Origin: Lacihabitans soyangensis
GTDB taxonomy: Bacteria > Bacteroidota > Bacteroidia > Cytophagales > Spirosomataceae
Assembly (NCBI RefSeq): GCF_024343775.1
Contig: NZ_RJUF01000004.1
Location: 1-64,000 of the forward strand
DNA length: 64,000 bases
Direction: 5' to 3'
Translations under genes and position numbers: made by a program
The notes under the pieces: model-generated
What the model was told of the DNA's origin: nothing
Database searches by the model: none
Seen by the model: only the letters and a program-made list of their open reading frames with translations
In this document: piece by piece, positions 1-8,504 of the stretch
How positions within the stretch are numbered: position 1 is the stretch's first letter
Layout of the letters: each line of letters begins with the position of its first letter

Positions 1-347
1 CATTCGTCATTTCTCGCTCGGAAATCACAGAATCACACAGAATTATTACTCCGTAAAAGTTTTCCGTGAAATTCAATGATTTCTGTGCGGACATTTAACG
101 TAGTATTTTTTATAGTGAAAGAAATCCCTCATTCGTCATTTCTCGCTCGGAAATCACAGAATCACACAGAATTATTACTCCGTAAAAGTTTTCCGTGAAA
201 TTCAATGATTTCTGTGCGGACATTTAACGTAGTATTTTTTATAGTGAAAGAAATCCCTCATTCGTCATTTCTCGCTCGGAAATCACAGAATCACACAGAA
301 TTATTACTCCGTAAAAGTTTTCCGTGAAATTCAGTGATTTCTGTGCG
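1..347. repeat. 129-bp direct tandem repeat, 2.7 copies
   Basis: Copies begin at 1, 130 and 259. The first two are complete and look identical; the third stops matching after 347 and carries one A-to-G change (near 333). The left edge may continue outside the window. Each unit contains CACAGAA-type words and their complement TTCTGTG about 50 bases apart, so it can form imperfect hairpins, plus related CCGTAAAA and CCGTGAAA words. It lies directly downstream of the pckA stop codon. No gene is seen in this stretch. I cannot name the repeat family. Confidence 0.9.
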
Positions 348-356
348 ATATGAATC

Positions 357-1946
357 TCAAACTTTCGGCCCCGCAGCAATAATCGCCACCGAACTTCCTT
401 CTTCGAATTTCTTGAAGTTTTCTACAAATAAGCCTGCCAAGTGCTTGGCTTGGGCCTCATAAGCAGCTTTATCCGCCCAAGTATTTGATGGAATCAGCAG
501 CTCAGAAGGCACTTCGGGACAAGAAGTTGGTATTTCAAATCCGAATCTTTCGTCTTTTGTGGTTTTTACATTTTCCAATGCTCCCGTATGTATGGCATGG
601 ATGATAGCACGTGTATATTTTAGTTTTATACGGCTACCTACTCCATAAGCACCGCCAATCCAACCCGTATTTACCAACCAAACTTTGGTATCGTGCTTTT
701 TGATTTTTTCGGCCAAAAGTTCAGCATATTTGCTTGGATGCCACACCATAAATGCCGCACCAAAACATGCCGAAAACGTGGCTTGAGGCTCGGTTACGCC
801 CATTTCGGTACCCGCCACTTTGGCCGTATAACCACTTATAAAATGATACATACTCTGCTCAGGGCTCAGCTTCGCCACAGGAGGCAACACACCATAAGCA
901 TCTGCTGTCAAGAAAATTATATGATTCGGATGGCCACCAATGCAAGGAATCTGGGCATTCGGAATGTATTCAATCGGATAAGCCGCACGTGTATTTTCGG
1001 TAATGCTGGCGTCGGTATAATCCACTTCGGAGGTCACGGGGTTGAGTACCACATTTTCTAAAACTGTCCCAAACTTGATGGCATTAAAAATCTCTGGCTC
1101 TTTTTCGGCTGAAAGGTCAATGGCTTTGGCATAGCAACCGCCTTCGATGTTAAACACGCCGTCGTCAGACCAACAATGTTCGTCATCGCCAATCAATTTT
1201 CGGTCAGGATCAGCCGAAAGTGTGGTTTTGCCCGTACCGCTAAGGCCAAAGAAAAGCGAAACATCTGCATTTTCACTGCCCATGTTTGCCGAGCAGTGCA
1301 TGCTCATGATACCCTTTTTGGGCATAATATAATTCATGACTGTAAAGACGCCTTTTTTCATTTCTCCAGCGTATTCGGTGCCTAATATCACGAATTCTTT
1401 TCTCTCGAAACACAAATCCACGCTCGTGCGGGAATTCATGTGCGAGGTAAAGGTATTGGCCGGAAATTCTCCGCCATTATATATCACGTAGTCGGGCTTA
1501 CCAAAGTTGGCTAATTGCTCTTGAGTAGGCCTAATGAGCATATTATGCATAAAAAGTGCGTGATAAGGCCGTGTACAAATAACTCTAACTTTTATCTGAT
1601 ATTTTGGATCCCAACCTGCAAAACCATCTACCACGTAGATTCTTGTTCGGGTATTGAAATAATCGATGGCCCGTTGACGGTTGATATCAAAGGTGTGCTC
1701 GTCCATTTTAATGTTCACATTGCCCCACCAAATATCTTTTACGCTCTCTGGGCGTTCTATGATACGCTTGTCTTTGGGGCTACGACCTGTTTTAGAACCC
1801 GACTTCAAAGACAAGGCTCCCGAGCTCGTAATCTCAGCCTCTGGCTCGTATTTTATAGCTAGGGCATACAATTTTGCAGGTGCTGCATTTCTGATAACTT
1901 CTTTCGGGTTAATACCGTACTCCAACAAATTAAATGTTTCTAACAT
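357..1946 (-). CDS. pckA: Phosphoenolpyruvate carboxykinase (ATP)
   Basis: Converts oxaloacetate plus ATP to phosphoenolpyruvate, CO2 and ADP, the first committed gluconeogenic step, in the cytoplasm. The 529-aa length fits the ATP-dependent family (E. coli about 540). The kinase-1a P-loop GLSGTGKTT is at residues 234-242 and the kinase-2 metal-binding motif GDDEHCW at 253-259; the N-terminal part carries the [12 protein letters not shown] substrate-loop signature near residue 50. The ATG at 1944-1946 is preceded by a possible Bacteroidota -7 box on the minus strand (TAGATTTG, 1970-1963), without a convincing -33 element. Its stop codon lies ten bases from the tandem repeat array, which would be part of its 3' UTR. 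It is transcribed alone, divergent from the secreted-protein genes to its right. Confidence 0.97.
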   Translation of the reverse strand: MLETFNLLEYGINPKEVIRNAAPAKLYALAIKYEPEAEITSSGALSLKSGSKTGRSPKDKRIIERPESVKDIWWGNVNIKMDEHTFDINRQRAIDYFNTRTRIYVVDGFAGWDPKYQIKVRVICTRPYHALFMHNMLIRPTQEQLANFGKPDYVIYNGGEFPANTFTSHMNSRTSVDLCFERKEFVILGTEYAGEMKKGVFTVMNYIMPKKGIMSMHCSANMGSENADVSLFFGLSGTGKTTLSADPDRKLIGDDEHCWSDDGVFNIEGGCYAKAIDLSAEKEPEIFNAIKFGTVLENVVLNPVTSEVDYTDASITENTRAAYPIEYIPNAQIPCIGGHPNHIIFLTADAYGVLPPVAKLSPEQSMYHFISGYTAKVAGTEMGVTEPQATFSACFGAAFMVWHPSKYAELLAEKIKKHDTKVWLVNTGWIGGAYGVGSRIKLKYTRAIIHAIHTGALENVKTTKDERFGFEIPTSCPEVPSELLIPSNTWADKAAYEAQAKHLAGLFVENFKKFEEGSSVAIIAAGPKV

Positions 1947-2125
1947 GAGAATACTTTTTTTACAAATCTATTTCTAAAAGCAATAATATACTATGACAAA
2001 CTACATTGTTTACAAAAAAAGATAAAATTTCCATTATTGGATTGATTTTGAGAATTTTAAATTGTATATGAATAGTAAAATTCTAGATTTTAAAACATAT
2101 CGGTCTTTAGAACAGAGCGAAATAT

Positions 2126-2368
2126 ATGATAAAATTCATAAGATTTGGATGTTCATTTAATCTGTATTCAGAATTAGAATTTGAAATCCAAAGCGGCCAA
2201 AATCCGTTTAAACTTCTTAATTTTGTTTTCAATAATAAGCTACTTCTGGCGAGAGTAACGAAGATTAGAAAAAACTACTATTCGACGGAAATAAAAACCC
2301 CAAAACCTAATAAAATGCCAAGAATCGTTAATGAATGCAAGATGACTGAATACTTTGTTAGATTATGA
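2126..2368 (+). CDS. Small hypothetical protein (80 aa), coupled to next gene
   Basis: I do not recognise this protein. It is basic and lacks a signal peptide or membrane segment; the N-terminal half alternates hydrophobic and polar residues and the C-terminal half is Lys/Asn rich. Support for its reality is mainly positional: its TGA overlaps the ATG of the following secreted toroid-fold gene in an ATGA arrangement, as in translationally coupled pairs. Base composition is AT-rich like the flanking intergenic DNA, so a chance ORF remains possible. Confidence 0.4.
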   Translation: MIKFIRFGCSFNLYSELEFEIQSGQNPFKLLNFVFNNKLLLARVTKIRKNYYSTEIKTPKPNKMPRIVNECKMTEYFVRL

Positions 2369-3744
2369 TAAGGTTCGGAATTGTTCTTTTGGTTTTAATA
2401 AGTTCAAATATTTTGGGACAGGAAATTTCTTTGGAAAAAATAGAAACACATAAACAAAAGGCCCTTACATATCTTGAAAATTCCCAAATAAAAACGACTA
2501 CCGAAAATAAGACTTTTGCAGGAGAATGGCCCGCCTATATGCACATGACCAACGCCTTTGTGCTGCTCGGGAAATCCGAAAAATATAGAGATTCCAACTG
2601 CTTCAATATGACTGGCGTTTTCAACGCCTTGGCTGAAGCTTATCTACAAGACACCACACAATCGGCTATCAAAAACATGCTAAAAAATGCTTATCCTGAG
2701 CTACTTAGCTATAGAAAAGATTCGCTTTTTAATTTCTGGAAATTACTTCCTCCAAACAGAGATTTGTCCAGAAAAACAGATAATCCTGAAGGCCTTTTGG
2801 TGCGAAGGCCAACGCACTATAAACTCAAAACGAGGTTTATCAACAACGCCGCCAATGTGGCTTTTGATAACGACGACACCTCCATGGGCAACCTATCGCT
2901 CTTCTATTATTCCAGAATATTTGGTGAAAAACAATTTCAAAATGTTGGCTATGCCACTTTTGATAAATATCTAGACACCAACAGAAAAGCCTACCATTGG
3001 CACAATTATTTGGTGAAAATACCAAGAGAAACCAATGCTTTTCTGACCTGGCAAGGAAAAGAACGGGAATTTAAACGTTGGAGTTTTTTCAAAGCGGCCA
3101 TGCACAATTTGGTCTTCTATCTACCCTCAAGCTGTGCTAATCCGAGGCCATTTAAGCCTTATATACCTTGGGGAGCAAATGATATCGACGCAGTAGTCAA
3201 TGCAAATATTCTAACGTATTTAGGGTCAACCCAACAATTAGAGAACTCCAAAGGCCGAAAAGGTGCCGAACGATTGATCAATTACCAAATAAATCGTGGT
3301 CGCTGGAGCCGAGCGGGTATGTATTACCCCAACAAATATCATTTTCATTATGCTGTCAGCCGTAGTATGCTTGCCGGAAAGGATAAAATTTCGGCGAACG
3401 GTCAAACTATTTTGTCGCATTTGTTAGACACGCAATTTCAAGATGGGCATTTTGAAAGCCGCAGAAAAGTTAATAAAAAGGACATCCTGCAGTCGACCGT
3501 TTATGGCCTTACAAGCCTGCTCAACCTCAAAGAACTTGGCTATGATGTACCAAAAGACCGAATTAACCTAACGATGAGCTTTTTGTTAAAACATCAAAAT
3601 GAAGACGGCTCATGGAATGGTGGCGTTTTCTTTTCAGGAGGAACAGTGGTTAGAAATGTATTACATTTCAAATCAGAGGCTTACACTACGGCCTTAATGG
3701 TTTTGGCCATGAATAAGTGGGCTCACTTCGACTCCGCTCAGTGA
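2365..3744 (+). CDS. Secreted alpha/alpha-toroid (terpene-cyclase/prenyltransferase-fold) protein
   Basis: A 459-aa protein with a clear Sec signal peptide (residues 1-18, ending at LGQ). The C-terminal third resembles the helical-hairpin repeats of squalene-hopene cyclases and prenyltransferase beta subunits: a QW-like motif QNEDGSWNGG at 411-420 followed by a helix SEAYTTALMVLAM, and an earlier hairpin with TQFQDGHFES near 350. I see no DXDD or other catalytic acid motif of true terpene cyclases, so it may be a binding or structural relative rather than an enzyme. The last residues (HFDSAQ) are encoded by a copy of the dispersed CACTTCGACTCCGCTCAGTG repeat, so the native C-terminus may have been replaced. 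Overlaps the small ORF upstream by 4 bases. Function unknown. Confidence 0.75.
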   Translation: MIRFGIVLLVLISSNILGQEISLEKIETHKQKALTYLENSQIKTTTENKTFAGEWPAYMHMTNAFVLLGKSEKYRDSNCFNMTGVFNALAEAYLQDTTQSAIKNMLKNAYPELLSYRKDSLFNFWKLLPPNRDLSRKTDNPEGLLVRRPTHYKLKTRFINNAANVAFDNDDTSMGNLSLFYYSRIFGEKQFQNVGYATFDKYLDTNRKAYHWHNYLVKIPRETNAFLTWQGKEREFKRWSFFKAAMHNLVFYLPSSCANPRPFKPYIPWGANDIDAVVNANILTYLGSTQQLENSKGRKGAERLINYQINRGRWSRAGMYYPNKYHFHYAVSRSMLAGKDKISANGQTILSHLLDTQFQDGHFESRRKVNKKDILQSTVYGLTSLLNLKELGYDVPKDRINLTMSFLLKHQNEDGSWNGGVFFSGGTVVRNVLHFKSEAYTTALMVLAMNKWAHFDSAQ

Positions 3745-3876
3745 CCGCACTTCGGCTCATTTCGACGAGCTCAATGACCACCGCTCAGTGACCACACTTC
3801 GGCTCATTTCGACGAGCTCAATGACCACAGCTCAGTGACCACACTTCGGCTCATTTCGACGAGTTCAGGGGCCACA
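3736..3876. repeat. Three tandem copies of a 47-bp dispersed-repeat unit
   Basis: Units start at 3736, 3783 and 3830, each beginning GCTCAGTGACC and containing CTCATTTCGACGAGCTCAATG-like sequence; the third diverges at its end (GAGTTCAGGGGCC). The first unit overlaps the last codons and stop of the toroid-fold gene. The words match a repeat type I know to be scattered through many Bacteroidota genomes (CTTCGACAAGCTCAG and variants). Confidence 0.9.
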
Positions 3877-4010
3877 CTTTAGCTTCGCTCAGTTAACTCT
3901 GCTGTCAGGCTGAGCTTGTCGAAGCCACGCTTGTTATTGGTTATCAAAATCTATTCAAGCACTGAACACCCATTCGACAAGCTCAGGGAGACACTTCGAC
4001 AAGCTCAAGG
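3877..4010. repeat. Degenerate dispersed repeats with a 14-bp inverted pair
   Basis: Contains CTGAGCTTGTCGAA (3910-3923) and its exact reverse complement TTCGACAAGCTCAG (3973-3986), followed by another copy CTTCGACAAGCTCA (3994-4007). The inverted pair could fold into a long-loop hairpin between the convergent toroid-fold and MDR genes and may act as their shared 3' boundary. No coding sequence is seen here. Confidence 0.75.
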
Positions 4011-4022
4011 AAACAATTCGAA

Positions 4023-5018
4023 TCACGGAGCAGAATCAAAGTGACAATCAATCAAAACCTTCCCCGCAGACATACCTTTTACATAAGTTTCTAAGCCAGT
4101 TTGCAATTCTGACAATTTTACTTTTTTCTGTATCTGAGTTTCGAAGCCATTTGAAAGCATCTTTTGGATTTTCCTGACATCTAATATTACTTCCACAATG
4201 GACTTCTTCTGTGCTTCTTTGCTTAGCCAGTAGCCTTCAACTGTGTTTTGTTTAAATAGGATATTCTGTGGCGAAAAATCACTGGGGTTTTGATCCAATC
4301 TGCCATAAATCACCATTCTGGTATTGTCAGGCAAGGCATTTAATATTTGATACGGTATAGATCCTCCACCAACAGAGTCAAAAAATATTACTTTTTTGTA
4401 TGATTTTGCAGCTGAGTTTAATTCCTTCAGATATTCTGAATTTTCTGTACAAAAGACCTTTGTAAATCCCTTTTTCAAGGTCTCATCTTTCAGGTTTTCT
4501 TTTCGTATCACTCCAAAAACTGGGATATTTATTTCGTTTGCAAAGTGGGTAACCATCTGCCCCAATGCACTTCCGGCAGCAGAAAACACGATAAGGTCAG
4601 CACTCATTTTCTTTGCTTTTTTGGCAAAAGAAAGGGCCGTTAATGGATTTACAAACAACATGGAACCTTGCTCTAGACTTACATTTTTGCTCAAATCCAT
4701 GCATTTGTTGGCATCGGTGAGCATATATTCGGCCCATGTGCCATTGCCCGTATTAGGAGCGGTGCAAGCCACATTTTTATTCAACAATCTGTTGGCCATA
4801 AAACCTCCACCCGACTCCACCACTACTCCACTTCCTTCTAAACCTGGCACCACAGGAAACGCCTTTTTTAGACCATAATTGCCCGTCAAAAAGGCTAAAT
4901 CAGAGGGATTGATAGGTGCAAAGGCCATTTTAACCAATACTTGACCTTTGGCAGGAACTGGTTTTGGAATTTCGGCTAGCTCCCAATCGTTGGGGCCTTT
5001 TAGTAGAATGGCTTTCAT
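4023..5018 (-). CDS. Zinc-independent MDR oxidoreductase (quinone reductase-like)
   Basis: A 331-aa medium-chain dehydrogenase/reductase of the NADPH:quinone oxidoreductase type. A GroES-like N-terminal domain covers about residues 1-120 (MAFAPINPSDLAFLTGNYG, then PGLEGSGVV), and a Rossmann domain follows with SAAGSALGQM near 165 and FFDSVGGGS near 230. The catalytic and structural zinc cysteines of alcohol dehydrogenases are absent, pointing to reduction of quinones or enones with NAD(P)H. The exact substrate cannot be read from sequence. It stands alone on the minus strand, convergent with the toroid-fold gene across the dispersed repeats and divergent from the hydrolase gene at 5100. Confidence 0.88.
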   Translation of the reverse strand: MKAILLKGPNDWELAEIPKPVPAKGQVLVKMAFAPINPSDLAFLTGNYGLKKAFPVVPGLEGSGVVVESGGGFMANRLLNKNVACTAPNTGNGTWAEYMLTDANKCMDLSKNVSLEQGSMLFVNPLTALSFAKKAKKMSADLIVFSAAGSALGQMVTHFANEINIPVFGVIRKENLKDETLKKGFTKVFCTENSEYLKELNSAAKSYKKVIFFDSVGGGSIPYQILNALPDNTRMVIYGRLDQNPSDFSPQNILFKQNTVEGYWLSKEAQKKSIVEVILDVRKIQKMLSNGFETQIQKKVKLSELQTGLETYVKGMSAGKVLIDCHFDSAP

Positions 5019-5099
5019 AAAAATTCGTTAATAATTCTTAAATCAAATAGTTCTAAACAACTGAATGGGTAAAAGTAGCTTAATTTACTAATAAAAAAT

Positions 5100-6098
5100 A
5101 TGATTCGATTCTTTGTTTTATTCTTACTCTTTTATACCAAATTGATAGCTCAACCTAAAACTCCTGAGGATTTTGGATTAAAAGTCATTGAAACCAATTT
5201 TAAAAAAGATAAAATAAGTTACTTGGTTTTATCCAAAAAGGGTGAGGAATTTGTACAAAAGCCACTTTTTTTCTTCTGTCAAGGTAGTGGCCCCCAACCT
5301 TTAATCAAATATGATGGTGATGGAATGTACGGCATTTTACCATTTAATACAGACTCCTTGACGAATCATTTTCACATTGTCATTGTATCTAAACCTTCCA
5401 CACCAATTATTGAAAATGTAAACAACCTTAAAAATAATTTTCAGGTTTTAGACTCAACAGGAACCCCTTTAAAAGCCTATTCTGATAGAAATTATTTGGA
5501 ATATTACGTTTCAAGAAATATACATATTTTAAAAAGCCTGAGAAAGGAAAAGTGGGTTGACAGCAAAACATTAGTCGTGGCTGGGCATTCTGAAGGCAGT
5601 ACGATTGCGGCAAACATGTCTTTTAGTTTTAAGAAAATTACACATTTAATCTACTCAGGTGGAAATCCAGCTGGAAGAATTCTTTCAATTATTCAAGAAG
5701 AAAACCAAAAAGATTCTGATACTTTAAGTCTTGTAAAAAACGAAATGGAATACTGGAAAATGGTTTGCGGCGACTCTCAAAATTTAGATAACACCTTCGG
5801 TGATTCCAACAAAACGACATATAGTTTTTCCAAAAACATTATCACAAACCTTCTAAAATTAAAAATACCAGTTTTAGTTACTTTTGGTAGCTTAGATTGG
5901 AGTGCTCCATTTATAAATTTATTGGAACTAGAGTCAATACGAGCTAAAAAAAACAATTTCACCTTTAACGGCTACATAAATACTGAACACAATTTTTTCC
6001 CAGTAGATAAATTAAGAAACATAAACTATAGTATTTATAATTGGGATAAGGTTGGATTGTTCTGGTTGCAATGGATAAAAAAAAGCAGCCACAAGTGA
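5100..6098 (+). CDS. Secreted alpha/beta-hydrolase-like protein
   Basis: A 332-aa protein with a Sec signal peptide (about residues 1-18, ending LIAQ). The nucleophile elbow GHSEGS (162-167, Ser164) follows a hydrophobic strand, as in alpha/beta hydrolases. A later TFGSLDWSAPF segment can supply the acid and NTEHNFFP near the C-terminus the catalytic His. CQGSGPQP near residue 60 would sit at the oxyanion-hole position. Probably an exported esterase or peptidase-like enzyme; substrate unknown. Its last codons and TGA lie inside the hairpin that terminates the convergent gene at 6129. Confidence 0.8.
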   Translation: MIRFFVLFLLFYTKLIAQPKTPEDFGLKVIETNFKKDKISYLVLSKKGEEFVQKPLFFFCQGSGPQPLIKYDGDGMYGILPFNTDSLTNHFHIVIVSKPSTPIIENVNNLKNNFQVLDSTGTPLKAYSDRNYLEYYVSRNIHILKSLRKEKWVDSKTLVVAGHSEGSTIAANMSFSFKKITHLIYSGGNPAGRILSIIQEENQKDSDTLSLVKNEMEYWKMVCGDSQNLDNTFGDSNKTTYSFSKNIITNLLKLKIPVLVTFGSLDWSAPFINLLELESIRAKKNNFTFNGYINTEHNFFPVDKLRNINYSIYNWDKVGLFWLQWIKKSSHK

Positions 6099-6105
6099 CT
6101 GCTTT
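6077..6105 (-). terminator. Intrinsic terminator of the 6129-6839 gene
   Basis: Read on the minus strand, AAAGCAGTCA pairs with TGGCTGCTTT (one wobble) around a tight loop, followed by a run of eight T (plus-strand A-run 6077-6084). It overlaps the final codons of the convergent hydrolase gene. Confidence 0.75.
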
Positions 6106-6128
6106 CAAGTATTCTCTAAATTGACCTT

Positions 6129-6839
6129 TTACTTTACGCCGTCTTTTACTTCAAACAAAGAATCCTCTAAACCAGAATTTACTTTTATTTGAGTCGCCTT
6201 AAGTTCAAATGCGATCATTCCCATATCTTGTTTTAGCGAATGAGGGAATTTAACACTTCCTACTTGCTTATAATCAGCGTAGTCTATTGTTATTTTCATC
6301 TTACCCATTGGCGATTCTACTTCATTTATTTGACGTTTTTTAAGGCCAGAAGCTACTTCATAAAACTCCTCAGCCTCGCCAGCGGCATTCAATACTTTCA
6401 GTTTATGGCATTCAACACCGTCTAGCGTTTCTTTACCCAGATAAGTTAATTTTCCCAAATCTGTCAAATAAACCACCTCTCCAATGATGTTCGACTGGGC
6501 ATCTAAGCCTTTGGCAGCATCTCCTTCAATCACCTGTTCTTGACCCATTTGAGTCATTTTGCCTTTCACTCCGTCAAATACTGTATTGTTCACCTCGCCC
6601 ATACCGTCAATTTTTACTATGGTCAAAAACTTGTTAGGCATTTTTTTTCTAACCACCATGCTCATGGCTTGTCCTTGAACTTCAGCCGTCAAGTCCATTG
6701 AAAAGTCCTGAATGCCATCTATTGCTGCCTTTCCGCCAATGGTTTCGATATATTTCTCAATAACCATCTTTGGTGTAGTTTCTTGAGCTTTAGTAGCTAA
6801 AGCAAAAATCAAGAGTAAAGGCAATACTAATTTTTTCAT
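6129..6839 (-). CDS. Exported LolA-like / outer-membrane-lipoprotein-sorting-like protein
   Basis: A 236-aa secreted protein (signal peptide 1-18, ending TKAQ). The body resembles the Bacteroidota family with a LolA-like half-barrel: MVIEKYIETIGGKAAIDGI near the N-terminus, then alternating beta-rich segments (DFSMDLTAEVQGQAMSM, KFLTIVKI, YLGKETLDGVECHKLKV, MGKMKITIDYADYKQV). Related domains occur alone or fused to M16 peptidases. It probably binds a lipid or hydrophobic ligand in the periplasm, but that is inference. It lies 159 bases downstream of the anti-sigma gene on the same strand and could be co-transcribed or separately promoted. Confidence 0.72.
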   Translation of the reverse strand: MKKLVLPLLLIFALATKAQETTPKMVIEKYIETIGGKAAIDGIQDFSMDLTAEVQGQAMSMVVRKKMPNKFLTIVKIDGMGEVNNTVFDGVKGKMTQMGQEQVIEGDAAKGLDAQSNIIGEVVYLTDLGKLTYLGKETLDGVECHKLKVLNAAGEAEEFYEVASGLKKRQINEVESPMGKMKITIDYADYKQVGSVKFPHSLKQDMGMIAFELKATQIKVNSGLEDSLFEVKDGVK

Positions 6840-6998
6840 TTCTAAAGAGTTTAATTTTTGGCAAATGAATGATAATTTTCTGAGTCAAGCAAAAATTATT
6901 ATTTAAACTACGTTAATGGAACGTTAAAAGGTAAAATATAAACGCAGAAAACACCACTGTCCGCCGACAATGGTGTTAAGGGCTATCTCACTTTACCT

Positions 6999-7796
6999 CT
7001 AAACGTTTCCTATCACATACATTTCCTCTAATGTAGGCGTAGGACTTCCCCCTTGTTTTTCGAGCGTTATCGCAAACGCCGCTATATTGCCTTTTGGCAC
7101 TTTCATAGCCAATATTTTATTCTCAAAACTGAGGTCAATCATACCCATGTCTACTGGCTTACCGTCTACTATACCCCAGAGTTGGTATTGTTTACCCTTA
7201 GGTGCTGCAGGTAAATTTTCTACCATGAGTTTCATCTCTTCGGCTTCCTTATTCCAGAATACCATTACTTTGCTATCCGGCGATTTTTCAACACCTTTTA
7301 GCTCCATCGGTACGCTATTGTTATCTTTATAGAGAGCCAAAACGCTTTCCGTCATAGCTTGCTTAGACGCCTCTTCACTCATTTTAGCCTTTGTTTCGGC
7401 CAATTCATTGGACATTTTCTGAGAGTTTTGGTAAGTCCAGCCAAACAACAACCCGAAAACAACCGAAGCGGCTACTGCTACTTTTGACCACATTGGTATC
7501 ACCCTCACCTCTCTTTCTATTACTTCTTCTTTGTTACTTTCCAAAGTACTACCGCTTTCCTCAACTTCTTCGTCGAAGTTCATTTGAGCAAAAATCTTGG
7601 ATTTAAGCTGAGCAGATGGCTTTACCTCGTGCATTTTGGCATAAGTTTCCATCGTTTCCTCTATCGCCGTTAGTTCTGTTTTTATCTCTGGGTATATTTT
7701 CGATAAACACTCCACTTCTTGTTTCTCTTGGGGTGTAACCGAGCCAAGCACGTATGCTTCCAATATACCGGATGCTATATATTCGCTGGTATTCAT
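6999..7796 (-). CDS. RskA-like anti-sigma factor
   Basis: A 265-aa single-pass membrane protein. The N-terminal cytoplasmic region (residues 1-95) has the YIASGILEAYVLGSVTPQE pattern of RskA-type anti-sigma domains and lacks the HxxxCxxC zinc motif. A membrane span lies at about 104-122 (VAVAASVVFGLLFGWTY). The periplasmic C-terminal part matches the RskA domain: KVMVFWNKEAEEMKL, then GKQYQLWGIVDGKPVDMG near residue 205, then AFAITLEKQGGSPTPT. In the family this protein holds its cognate ECF sigma factor inactive until regulated proteolysis. It overlaps the sigma gene by 4 bases, the usual arrangement for a sigma/anti-sigma pair. Confidence 0.9.
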   Translation of the reverse strand: MNTSEYIASGILEAYVLGSVTPQEKQEVECLSKIYPEIKTELTAIEETMETYAKMHEVKPSAQLKSKIFAQMNFDEEVEESGSTLESNKEEVIEREVRVIPMWSKVAVAASVVFGLLFGWTYQNSQKMSNELAETKAKMSEEASKQAMTESVLALYKDNNSVPMELKGVEKSPDSKVMVFWNKEAEEMKLMVENLPAAPKGKQYQLWGIVDGKPVDMGMIDLSFENKILAMKVPKGNIAAFAITLEKQGGSPTPTLEEMYVIGNV

Positions 7797-8326
7797 ATCT
7801 TAAAAATCGTTTTTAGGTCCTGAAGAGCTGTCCTTATCCTTGATTTGGCCGTTCCGAGCGGTATTTGTAAAATATCCGCCGCCTCTTCTTGCGTATAACC
7901 TTGAAAATAAACCATATCTATCAACACTTTCCTGTCTGTCTTTAGTTTATCTGTAAGTCCTTTTATATCGAAAAGTGACATTTCGGGCTGAAAACTCGCC
8001 TTTCTGTCCACCGCTCCGATAGATTCGTCAATGTCTTCAAGCCAAATGTTTTTGTCCTTCCGGAACTGATCAATGGCTGTGTTGCGGGCTATGTTTACCA
8101 TCCAGGTAAACAGTCGGCCTTTTGATGGGTCGTAGTCGCCAATTTTCCGCCAAATTTTCAAGAATGCATCTTGCAGGATGTCTTCTGACTTTTCTGTGTC
8201 TTTGATAATTTTTACAATAACACCCATTAAACTTCCTGAGTAATTATCATACAAATATTCAAAGGCCTTCTGGCTATTTTGTTTGAGCGACCTCACCAAT
8301 TCTTCTTCTGAGATTTGCGTTGTCAA
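7793..8326 (-). CDS. ECF RNA polymerase sigma factor (SigK-like)
   Basis: A 177-aa sigma-70-family protein. Region 2 covers about 10-85 (AFEYLYDNYSGSLMGVI, DILQDAFLKIWRKIGDYD, GRLFTWMVNIARNTAIDQFR) and region 4 about 120-177 (VYFQGYTQEEAADILQIP, then GTAKSRIRTAL, the -35-binding helix). The reading frame starts at TTG (8326-8324): an in-frame TAA lies five codons upstream and the next ATG would remove much of region 2, so a TTG start is preferred. Coupled to the RskA-like gene. A fasciclin-domain gene lies just upstream on the same strand, as in mycobacterial SigK regulons, suggesting it may be a target. Confidence 0.92.
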   Translation of the reverse strand: MTTQISEEELVRSLKQNSQKAFEYLYDNYSGSLMGVIVKIIKDTEKSEDILQDAFLKIWRKIGDYDPSKGRLFTWMVNIARNTAIDQFRKDKNIWLEDIDESIGAVDRKASFQPEMSLFDIKGLTDKLKTDRKVLIDMVYFQGYTQEEAADILQIPLGTAKSRIRTALQDLKTIFKI

Positions 8327-8420
8327 AATAAAATTTGTTTAGAGGTTTTTTAAAAATAATTCAAAAATCAATATCAAAATACATATTGGAGGAATACTTT
8401 GATATCAAAGGCTTTTATAC

Positions 8421-8460
8421 CTCACCCTAAATCCCTCTCCACACGAGAGGGACTTTTGGG
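8421..8460. repeat. Dispersed hairpin element (TCCCTCTC...GAGAGGGA)
   Basis: TCCCTCTC (8432-8439) and GAGAGGGA (8445-8452) form an 8-bp perfect stem with loop CACAC, inside the wording CTCACCCTAAATCCCTCTCC, which I know as a recurrent intergenic repeat in Bacteroidota. It sits between the fasciclin and sigma genes and could end fasciclin transcription or stabilise its mRNA, though there is no T-run. Confidence 0.65.
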
Positions 8461-8504
8461 AATTTGGTTTTTGTTTTTCAATAATTTGTGCAAAATGTGA
8501 AATA

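Noticed and set aside
1-347. CRISPR array at the left edge
   Set aside because: Units are 129 bp and contiguous with no unique spacers, so it is a tandem repeat.
693-1061. 122-aa plus-strand ORF inside pckA
   Set aside because: Antisense shadow of a well-conserved gene; no signal, domain or start context.
1515-1977. Two plus-strand ORFs antisense to the 5' part of pckA
   Set aside because: They overlap the coding strand of pckA in full and have no family-like sequence.
2365-3744. True terpene or squalene cyclase
   Set aside because: The toroid pattern fits, but no DXDD motif is seen and a signal peptide is present, so only the fold is claimed.
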